Of a stretch of DNA of 64,000 nt, positions 57,744 to 64,000 are shown one piece after another. The notes beneath the pieces are model-generated. The model was not told the origin of the DNA. It was given only the letters and a program-made list of their open reading frames with translations, and ran no database searches. Within the stretch, counting starts at the first letter, position 1, and each line of letters starts with the position of its first letter. The stretch spans positions 2,450,011 through 2,514,010 of the forward strand of contig NZ_KB910516.1 in the NCBI RefSeq assembly GCF_000372825.1, written 5' to 3'. The DNA is from Methylobacterium sp. 77 (GTDB lineage: Bacteria; Pseudomonadota; Alphaproteobacteria; Rhizobiales; Beijerinckiaceae). A program made the translations under genes and the position numbers.

Positions 57744-59057
57744 TCAGGCGGTGACGGGGCGGGGGCCGGCCTGCGCCTCGGAAACCGCGAGGGCTTCAGC
57801 GACCACCTTCTTGCGCCACGGCTTGAGGACGGCGATGGCGAGGAGGGATGCGAGGATGTTGGCGCCTGCTGCGACGAGGAAGACGCCGTCCCAGCTTCCG
57901 GTGCTCTGCTGGAGGTAGTTGGCGACGGGGACGAGGAGGGCGGCGGTGCCCTTGGCGGTGTAGAGCAGTCCGGCATTGGTGGCGGCGAACTTGGTGCCGA
58001 ACGTGTCGGTGCAGGTCGAGGGGAAGAGGGAGTAGATCTCGCCCCAGGCGAAGAAGACGAAGCCCGAGAGCAGCACGAACCACAGCGGGTCATGGCCCCA
58101 GAGGTAGAGCATGTAGATGCCGAAGCCTTCCATGGCGAAGGCGACGAACATGGTGTTCTCGCGGCCGATCTTGTCCGAGACCCAGCCGAAGAACGGGCGG
58201 GTCATGCCGTTGAGGACGCGGTCGATGGTGGCGGCGAAGGTGATCGCGACCATGGTGATGCCCATGATGGTGACGGGCACCTTGTCGACGCCGATATCGG
58301 CGGCGATGGGCTTGAGGTTGGCGGTGATCATCAGGCCGCCGGCGCCGACGATGACGAACATGAAGTACATCAGCCAGAAGATCGGCTGGCGGGCGACTTC
58401 GCCGGGGGTGTAGTTGCGCCGGGTCTGGATGATGTTGGCGTTGGCGACGACCTCGGGCACCTGGCCCTTCTTCGGCGAGGCGAAGAAGAAGGCGAGGATG
58501 CAGACGACGAGGCCCTGGCCGATACCGAAGTTGAAGAAGGCGGCCTGGAAGCCGTGATCGGCGATCATCCACTGGATCGGGGCGACGGTGAGCGCCGAGC
58601 CGGCGCCGAAGCCGGCGGCGATGATGCCGGCGGCCAGACCGCGCTTGTCGGGGAACCACTTCAGGGCCGAGCCGACGCAGGTGCCGTAGACGGCGCCGGC
58701 GCCGATGCCGGCGATGACCTGGCCGAGATAGAACATGTTGAGCGAGGTGGCGTAGGAGTTGATGACCCAGCCGATGCCGCAGAGCAGGCCACCGAACAGG
58801 ACGACGACCTTCGGGCCGTACTTGTCGACGAACCAGCCCTCGATCGGGACGAGCCAGGTCTCGAACAGCACGAACAGGGTGAAGGCCCACTGGATCGCGG
58901 CGCGATCGAAACCGAACTTCTTCTGGATGTCGGGGACGAAGAACGTCCAGCCGTATTGCAGGTTGGCGATCATCACCATGCAGATCACGCCGATCACCAG
59001 CTGACCCCAGCGATATCCATCGGATACTCGCCCAGTCGTCGTTTCCGCCCTCGTCAT
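57744..59057 (-). CDS. oxlT: Oxalate/formate antiporter
   Basis: The 437-residue MFS transporter has twelve hydrophobic segments and OxlT-type sequence: MVMIANLQYGWTFFVPDIQKKFGFDRAAIQWAFTLFVLFETWLVPIEGWFVDKYGPK, GQVIAGIGAGAVYGTCVGSALKWFPDKRGLAAGIIAAGFGAGSALT, and FFAWGEIYSLFPSTCTDTFGTKFAATNAGLLYTAKGTAALLVP. It would import oxalate in exchange for formate. ATG 59057 follows CGGAGGACAACA. The perfect palindrome at 59159 lies about 100 bases upstream, where it could control the promoter. Confidence 0.93.
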   Translation of the reverse strand: MTRAETTTGRVSDGYRWGQLVIGVICMVMIANLQYGWTFFVPDIQKKFGFDRAAIQWAFTLFVLFETWLVPIEGWFVDKYGPKVVVLFGGLLCGIGWVINSYATSLNMFYLGQVIAGIGAGAVYGTCVGSALKWFPDKRGLAAGIIAAGFGAGSALTVAPIQWMIADHGFQAAFFNFGIGQGLVVCILAFFFASPKKGQVPEVVANANIIQTRRNYTPGEVARQPIFWLMYFMFVIVGAGGLMITANLKPIAADIGVDKVPVTIMGITMVAITFAATIDRVLNGMTRPFFGWVSDKIGRENTMFVAFAMEGFGIYMLYLWGHDPLWFVLLSGFVFFAWGEIYSLFPSTCTDTFGTKFAATNAGLLYTAKGTAALLVPVANYLQQSTGSWDGVFLVAAGANILASLLAIAVLKPWRKKVVAEALAVSEAQAGPRPVTA

Positions 59058-59795
59058 TGTTGTCCTCCGGTTTGTTCTGTTGTGCACCAATCGCGGCATC
59101 GGGCCGGTTGACCGACCTCAACTCTTATCGAAAGCCGGCAACTGGTGATGCCGACGTCCTGGTATTTGGAATACCAGCCTCTCTCGTACGTGCTGGCTCG
59201 TCAAGGGCGCGATGAAGAAAAATCGATTCCGCATTGCAGCAAAGAGGGATTAAATTGAAGTTTTCGCTTGAGATTTCAGCATTTAAGACAGGCTCCGCAA
59301 TAATTGCGGTGTTCTCGATAAATACGCTGTCGTTTTCCCGGCGTGGCTAGCTCGGCGGCAGACCCCTAGACGTGGCCCTCCCCGCTGTATCGTCTCAAGC
59401 CGGGACAGGGATGTTTCTCGCGGGTGAAAGCAGCAGATAGCTCACCGTGCGCCACCGGTGTGATGTCTCGCTCGATCACCGATGGAAGGCCGAGGAGGAC
59501 GATCCTCTCCATCGACGCGATGACCGTTATGCCTCATGGCTCGCGTCGCGAGGGGTTCGGCGTCAAGCGCCACCGCCTCTCATCGGAAACGGAAGTCTTT
59601 CGGCGGATGCCTGCCAGCTCGTGCCGGCACCGCATCGGCCTTGCTCGACGAGGGATCGGCCCAGCCGGTTCCTCACTGACCGCGAGCTGCGTCGCGATTG
59701 GCGCATTTAGAGCTGTGTTGATTCTCTGTCCATGAGACTGATGAAGCGCAGCCGGACGCTCGATTCCCGCTGCTGCGCCTCTCCCACCCCCGGTC
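59058..59795. other. Long intergenic region between oxlT and gntR
   Basis: About 740 bases without a supported gene. It contains the operator at 59159-59177, an AT-richer stretch (about 59215-59330) and a 15-base palindrome CCGCAA-TAA-TTGCGG at 59295-59309. From about 59390 to 59790 open frames exist on both strands, but none resembles a protein I know and the base pattern is unlike the neighbouring genes; this could be decayed coding sequence. Confidence 0.5.
59159..59177. promoter_or_regulatory. GntR-type operator upstream of oxlT
   Basis: CTGGTATTTGGAATACCAG is a perfect 7-bp inverted repeat around a 5-base spacer. It shares the half-site (TGGTAT) and the TTGG spacer with the sites at 51867 and 60766. 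It lies 102 bases upstream of the oxlT ATG. Confidence 0.7.
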
Positions 59796-60488
59796 TCAGT
59801 CGAGATAGTCGCCGTATTTTTCCACATGGCTGGCCAGTCCGAGGCCGTGCTCGCGCACGAGGCGTTCGGCGAGGTCCGCGTCGCGTGCTTCGAGCGCCTT
59901 GATGATCGCCACGTGTTCCTTGATGGAATTGGCGGCGCGTTCACCCTGGCGAAGGGCGGTGTTGCGGATCCCGCGGACATGCATCAGCAGGTTGCTGGTG
60001 ATGTCCTTGATCACGTCGCACTGGCCGAGCGAAATGATCTTCTGATGGAAGCGGATATTGGCCTCCGAGTATTCGTCGAGATGATCCGACGGGCGGCCCT
60101 CGTAGAATTCGGGGAAATGCTCGCGCAGGCAATGAAGCTGTTCATCGGTGGCGTTCAAGCAGGCGAGGCGCGCCGCCATGCTCTCCAGGGCCGACCAGGC
60201 CTGGATCATGCTGACGATCTCCTTCTTCGACTTCTTGATGACGAAGACGCCGCGCCGGGCCTCGAACCGGACGAACCCTTCCTGCTCGAGGACCGTGAGG
60301 GCCTCGCGGACCGGCGTGCGGCTGACGCCGAGATTCAGGGACAGCTTTCGCTCGTCGAGCCGAACCTCCTCGCGCTGGCTGTAGATATTCATATTGGTGA
60401 TCGCTTCTTTGAGCGCATCATAAGCAAGGGCACGCAAGCTCGAAGTCGCAACGATAGGCTTTACCTGAAACGTGTCGGTTTTAACCAT
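59796..60488 (-). CDS. GntR/FCD-family transcription regulator
   Basis: A 230-residue regulator. The N-terminal winged helix-turn-helix (about 13-80) reads SLRALAYDALKEAITNMNIY..EVRLDERKLSLNLGVSRTPVREALTVLEQEGFVRFEARRGVFV, a GntR signature. The all-helical FCD ligand domain (about 90-225) has the metal/ligand residues in EANIRFHQKI and HVAIIKALEARDADLAERLVREH. It lies between oxlT and oxc. Three copies of one palindrome in this region, including one about 278 bases upstream of its own start, make it the likely oxalate (or formate/CoA-ester) responsive regulator; the ligand is inferred. Confidence 0.9.
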   Translation of the reverse strand: MVKTDTFQVKPIVATSSLRALAYDALKEAITNMNIYSQREEVRLDERKLSLNLGVSRTPVREALTVLEQEGFVRFEARRGVFVIKKSKKEIVSMIQAWSALESMAARLACLNATDEQLHCLREHFPEFYEGRPSDHLDEYSEANIRFHQKIISLGQCDVIKDITSNLLMHVRGIRNTALRQGERAANSIKEHVAIIKALEARDADLAERLVREHGLGLASHVEKYGDYLD

Positions 60489-61301
60489 CTGGGGGCACCT
60501 GGAACGCGTCTAACTCGCACGCATGGTCGAGCACATATGGTGTGAAGTATGCCGAAGCCGCCTTTGAAATACAAGGAACGCCTCGGCTCTGAAAAGTGGC
60601 TCTACACAAGAATAGCAAGTCCGATGTTGTCGCACTGGTAGAAGCAACCGGTCTGCTTCCGCACGTGGTGCAAGCAGGCATCATCCATCCCGTCGTGTGA
60701 TTCATCGATCCCGCTTCCGGACGAGCCCGCGCGGATCGGCAAGATGGTGCAAATCCGATTGACACTTGGTATTTGGTATGCCACCAATCGATAGGTCGTC
60801 ACCAAGTGCTTCGGGGGTGGCTGATGGGTCTGGCAGAGGTAAGCGAGGCTATCAACCGGGTCCGAAGGGCGAAAGCGACGGGTGCCGTGCACCAGGGCAG
60901 GAACGAGAGCTGCATTATAACTCAGACGTGAGTCGCAGCGCTTCGGCGAAGGCGATTTCGGTACCCGGACGGTCACGACACCGGCTCTACTTGACGTGGT
61001 CATAAATTTTTGGATCCGCGAAAAGAAAAATGCGGGTTTATCGTGAGGAAGCGGCAATGAACGTCCTCCGCGCTCGTCTCTGCCCCGGTCGATCGGGGCC
61101 GTCGCCGGGATCGTAGCGCGGTCGCCGCACGAGATTTCAGGCTGGATCGCGCCTCCGGCCCATCGAAATCGCTCCTGGGCCGACGCCGCCTTCCAGGCCC
61201 GCGCCGACCGAGAGCCGCATTACCGGTCCGCATGCCGAGCGGGCCGTCCATCAGAACGAAACGTCCAGAACAAAACGTCAAAAAATCAGGGAGAGAACAC
61301 G
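60489..61301. other. Divergent control region gntR-oxc
   Basis: About 810 bases with no supported gene. It includes the promoter/operator element at 60759-60787, which leaves a potential 5' untranslated region of around 500 bases before oxc. A short AT-rich patch is at 60998-61035. The oxc start is preceded by AGGGAGAGA (about 61289-61297). Confidence 0.5.
60759..60787 (+). promoter_or_regulatory. GntR-type operator and promoter candidate before oxc
   Basis: A perfect -35 hexamer TTGACA (60759-60764) is followed by TTGGTATTTGGTATGCCA (60766-60783), identical over these 18 bases to the minus strand of the site at 51867. Seventeen bases after TTGACA comes CACCAAT, close to the TACCAAA found at the equivalent position before PAS-frc1. 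The operator thus occupies the -35/-10 spacer. The -10 is poor by general standards, so the promoter assignment rests on its repetition at two loci. Confidence 0.65.
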
Positions 61302-63038
61302 ATGTCCGCTTTGGCTCAGAGAACCGATGTCGACGTTGCGGCGGAGCCGGAACTCACCGATGGCTTTCATCTCGTCATCGACGCGCTCAAGCTCAACGAC
61401 ATCACCACGATCTACGGCGTGCCCGGCATTCCGATCACCGATCTCGGCCGCCTCGCCCAGGCAGCGGGCATGCGCGTCATCTCCTTCCGCCATGAGCAGC
61501 ATGCCGGCAACGCTGCCGCCATCGCCGGCTTCCTCACCAAGAAGCCCGGCATCTGTCTCACGGTCTCGGCGCCCGGCTTTCTCAACGGCCTGACGGCTTT
61601 GGCCAACGCCACCACCAACTGCTTCCCGATGATCCTCATCTCCGGCTCGTCCGAGCGCGAGATCGTCGATCTGCAGCAGGGCGATTACGAGGAGATGGAC
61701 CAGCTCGCCATCGCCAAGCCCCTGTGCAAGGCGGCCTTCCGCGTGCTGCACGCCGCCGATATCGGCATCGCCGTCGCCCGCGCCATCCGCGCCGCCGTCT
61801 CCGGCCGTCCGGGCGGCGTCTATCTCGATTTGCCCGCCAAGCTGTTCTCGCAGGTGATGGAAGCCGAAGCCGGCGCGAAGTCGCTGGTGAAGGTCATCGA
61901 CGCGGCGCCCGCCCAGCTGCCGGCTCCCTCCGCGATCAAGCGCGCCCTGGACGTCCTGAAGACCGCCAAGCGCCCCCTCATCGTGCTCGGCAAGGGCGCG
62001 GCCTATGCCCAGGCCGATGACGAGGTTCGTGCCCTGGTGGAGACGAGCGGCATCCCCTACGTGCCGATGAGCATGGCCAAGGGCCTCCTGCCCGACAACC
62101 ATCCGCAATCGGCCGGAGCGGCGCGCTCGCTGGTCCTGAAGGATGCCGACGTGGTGCTGCTGGTGGGTGCGCGCCTCAACTGGCTGCTCTCCCACGGCAA
62201 GGGCAAGACCTGGGGCGCTCCCGGCTCGAAGAAGTTCATCCAGATCGACATCGAGCCGAAGGAAATGGATTCTAACGTCGAGATCGTCGCGCCGATCGTC
62301 GGCGATATCGGCTCCTGCGTCACCGCCTTGCTCGACGGCATGAAGAGCGGCTGGCAGGTCCCGCCCGCATCCTGGACCGATGCGATCTCCGCCAAGAAGG
62401 AGGAGAACCTCGCCAAGATGGCGTCGAAGCTGCGCAAGAACTCGACGCCGATGGACTTCCACGGTGCGCTGGGCGCGCTGAAGACCATCATCGCGGAACG
62501 GCCCGACGCCATCCTCGTCAACGAGGGCGCCAACACCCTCGATCTCGCCCGCGGCATCATCGACATGTATCAGCCGCGCAAGCGTCTCGATGTCGGCACC
62601 TGGGGCATCATGGGCATCGGCATGGGCTTTGCCATCGCCGCCGCCGTCGAGACGGGCAAGCCCGTCCTCGCGGTCGAGGGCGACAGCGCCTTCGGTTTCT
62701 CCGGCATGGAGGTGGAGACCATCTGCCGCTACAACCTGCCGGTCTGCATCGTCGTGTTCAACAACAACGGCATCTATCGCGGCACCGACATCGACCCGAC
62801 CGGCCGCGATCCCGGCACCACGGTGTTCGTCAGGGATTCCCGCTACGACCGGATGATGGAGGCCTTCGGCGGCGTCGGCGTCAACGCGACCACGCCGGAC
62901 GAACTCTCCCAGGCCGTAAATGCGGCGATGGATTCCGGCCGCCCGACGCTCATCAACGCGGTGATCGACCCCCAGGCCGGCACCGAGAGCGGCAATATCG
63001 GCAGTCTCAACCCGCAGAGCGTGGTGAAGAAGAAGTAG
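61302..63038 (+). CDS. oxc: Oxalyl-CoA decarboxylase
   Basis: The 578-residue thiamine diphosphate enzyme decarboxylates oxalyl-CoA to formyl-CoA and CO2. The N-terminal ThDP domain has [17 protein letters not shown] and the catalytic Glu in [34 protein letters not shown] is characteristic of Oxc. The C-terminal binding motif is [33 protein letters not shown], and [10 protein letters not shown] follows. With frc copies and oxlT it completes oxalate catabolism. frc2 follows after 93 bases, across a large hairpin. Codon bias is strong. Confidence 0.96.
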   Translation: MSALAQRTDVDVAAEPELTDGFHLVIDALKLNDITTIYGVPGIPITDLGRLAQAAGMRVISFRHEQHAGNAAAIAGFLTKKPGICLTVSAPGFLNGLTALANATTNCFPMILISGSSEREIVDLQQGDYEEMDQLAIAKPLCKAAFRVLHAADIGIAVARAIRAAVSGRPGGVYLDLPAKLFSQVMEAEAGAKSLVKVIDAAPAQLPAPSAIKRALDVLKTAKRPLIVLGKGAAYAQADDEVRALVETSGIPYVPMSMAKGLLPDNHPQSAGAARSLVLKDADVVLLVGARLNWLLSHGKGKTWGAPGSKKFIQIDIEPKEMDSNVEIVAPIVGDIGSCVTALLDGMKSGWQVPPASWTDAISAKKEENLAKMASKLRKNSTPMDFHGALGALKTIIAERPDAILVNEGANTLDLARGIIDMYQPRKRLDVGTWGIMGIGMGFAIAAAVETGKPVLAVEGDSAFGFSGMEVETICRYNLPVCIVVFNNNGIYRGTDIDPTGRDPGTTVFVRDSRYDRMMEAFGGVGVNATTPDELSQAVNAAMDSGRPTLINAVIDPQAGTESGNIGSLNPQSVVKKK

Positions 63039-63047
63039 GTCGCGTCC

Positions 63048-63094
63048 GGGCGCCCGCCGGCTCTCGCGCGAGATGCGTGAGAGCCGGCGGCGCT
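63048..63094 (+). other. Large inverted repeat between oxc and frc2
   Basis: GCCGGCTCTC and GAGAGCCGGC form a 10-bp stem that extends further with one bulged base (GCGCC / GGCGC) to about 15 pairs. No T-run follows, so it looks like an mRNA-processing or stabilising hairpin rather than a full terminator. Confidence 0.6.
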
Positions 63095-63131
63095 CGCCTC
63101 CACCGAACATCCTTCAACTCGGATCAAGCCC

Positions 63132-64000
63132 ATGAATGCCCTCGAAGGCGTGAAGATCCTCGACTTCACCCATGTCCAATCGGGACCGACCTGCACCCAG
63201 CTCCTGGCCTGGTTCGGCGCGGACGTCATCAAGGTCGAGCGTCCGGGAATCGGCGACGCCACGCGTCAGCAGCTTCAGGACATTCCGGATGTGGACAGCC
63301 TCTATTTCACGATGCTGAACCACAACAAGCGTTCGATCACCCTCGACACCAAGAACCCCAAGGGGATCGAGGTGATGTGGCGCCTGGTGAAGGAATGCGA
63401 TGTCCTGGTGGAGAATTTCGCCCCCGGCGCGCTCGACCGGATGGGCCTCACCTGGGAAGCGATCCAGGCCGCCAATCCGCGCATGATCCTCGCCTCGGTG
63501 AAGGGTTTCGGTCCGGGCGCCTACGAGAACTGCAAGGTCTACGAGAACGTGGCCCAATGCGTCGGCGGCGCGGCCTCGACCACGGGGTTTCGCACCGACA
63601 TCCCGATGGTGTCGGGAGCCCAGATCGGCGATTCCGGAACCGGCCTCCACCTCGCCCTCGGCATCGTGACCGCCCTGTACCAGCGGACCCATTCGGGTCT
63701 CGGGCAGCGGGTCGATTGCGCCATGCAGGACGGTGTCCTCAACCTGTGTCGGGTGAAGCTGCGCGACCAGCAGCGGCTCGAACGGGGGCCGCTCAAGGAA
63801 TACAGCCAATACGGCGAGGGCATCGGTTTCGGCGATTCGGTGCCGCGTGCCGGCAACGATTCAGGTGGAGGGCAACCGGGCCGCATCCTGAAATGCAAGG
63901 GCTGGGAGACCGATCCCAACGCCTACATCTATTTCATCGCCCAGGGCGCGGCCTGGGAGCCGATCTGCGACGTCATCGGCGAGCCGACCTGGAAGACGGA
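63132..64000 (+). CDS. frc: Formyl-CoA:oxalate CoA-transferase, copy 2 (cut by window end)
   Basis: The first 289 residues of a second class III CoA-transferase. It begins [38 protein letters not shown]. The catalytic Asp is D167 in [14 protein letters not shown], and the Frc loop [30 protein letters not shown] is present. It closely resembles frc1, with a 42-base stretch (around 63893-63934 versus 53465-53506) nearly identical at DNA level. It differs in loops such as [10 protein letters not shown] and [15 protein letters not shown]. It follows oxc directly, suggesting an oxc-frc2 transcript. The 3' end lies outside the window. Confidence 0.94.
   Translation, partial: MNALEGVKILDFTHVQSGPTCTQLLAWFGADVIKVERPGIGDATRQQLQDIPDVDSLYFTMLNHNKRSITLDTKNPKGIEVMWRLVKECDVLVENFAPGALDRMGLTWEAIQAANPRMILASVKGFGPGAYENCKVYENVAQCVGGAASTTGFRTDIPMVSGAQIGDSGTGLHLALGIVTALYQRTHSGLGQRVDCAMQDGVLNLCRVKLRDQQRLERGPLKEYSQYGEGIGFGDSVPRAGNDSGGGQPGRILKCKGWETDPNAYIYFIAQGAAWEPICDVIGEPTWKT

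Noticed and set aside
59424..59735. Open frames in the oxlT-gntR gap that might be a small gene or transposase remnant
   Set aside because: Neither strand gives transposase or other protein motifs, and there are no inverted repeats at the edges. I listed the stretch only as intergenic.
60481..60765. A 94-codon open frame upstream of gntR on the minus strand
   Set aside because: It starts next to the operator, but the translation is Ser/Cys/Ala-rich with no family pattern. It runs into the gntR start and is more likely leader DNA.
60991..61010. TTGACG...CATAAA as an additional oxc promoter
   Set aside because: The two hexamers are only four bases apart and no acceptable -10 lies 16-18 bases after TTGACG.
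61278..63110. A 610-codon open frame on the minus strand across oxc, and similar ones across accC, ppiD and frc1
   Set aside because: All are low-complexity mirror frames of strongly biased genes and show no recognisable motif or ribosome binding site.
63039..63131. A fourth GntR-type operator before frc2
   Set aside because: The gap holds only the large hairpin; no TGGTAT half-sites occur there.

Overview
The window is a high-GC alphaproteobacterial chromosome segment, most likely from Methylobacterium or Methylorubrum (Methylobacteriaceae). This rests on gene order (dsbA-aroQ-accBC-aat-DUF2155-NDUFA12; pyrG-secG-tpiA-ppiD-trpE), a B12-dependent NrdJ, SorAB sulfite oxidation and a full oxalate module. 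The genus is an inference from content. I found no rRNA, tRNA, CRISPR array, transposase or integrase.

Layout. 0.5-10.2 kb: a TorF-like porin, an aminotransferase, a DsbA-like oxidoreductase, aroQ, accB-accC, two paralogous small secreted proteins, aat, a LysE exporter, DUF2155 and the complex I accessory subunit NDUFA12. 10.2-15.4 kb: nrdJ behind a candidate tandem NrdR box, then an AT-rich patch that includes the last ~200 bases of nrdJ and an ImmA/IrrE-type metallopeptidase. 15.5-18.5 kb: sorAB and a YeiH-type putative sulfate exporter. 18.6-22.0 kb: a three-gene signalling cluster (MHYT-PAS kinase, response regulator, receiver-kinase fusion). 22.1-28.2 kb: a BKACE enzyme, an FKBP isomerase and a minus-strand surface-polysaccharide group (OpgC-like acyltransferase, SGNH protein, flippase, GNAT-like protein). 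28.4-31.0 kb: a KaiC-like double ATPase overlapping an HWE kinase.

31.0-39.1 kb is a minus-strand run: lipoprotein, S10 peptidase, holC, a YjfC/YjfM/YjfL-like trio, pyrG, secG and tpiA. 39.2-50.1 kb on the plus strand holds a PpiD-like foldase, trpE, an esterase, an MFS exporter, trpGDC, moaC and moeA. 50.1-51.8 kb holds three small minus-strand genes, including an OsmC protein.

51.8-64.0 kb is the oxalate region: a lone PAS protein, frc1, an HPP-CBS protein, a serralysin-like RTX protein, oxlT, a GntR/FCD regulator, oxc and frc2 (cut by the window end). OxlT would exchange oxalate for formate, Frc moves CoA from formyl-CoA to oxalate, and Oxc decarboxylates oxalyl-CoA to formyl-CoA. Three copies of one 19-bp inverted repeat (TTGGTAT-TTGGT-ATGCCAA type) lie at 51867, 59159 and 60766, in front of the frc1, oxlT and oxc/gntR units. 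I propose they are the operators of the local GntR protein.

The observations most worth following are this shared operator, the foreign-looking 3' end of nrdJ, and the adjacent metallopeptidase whose C-terminal zinc ribbon matches the NrdJ ribbon in spacing.
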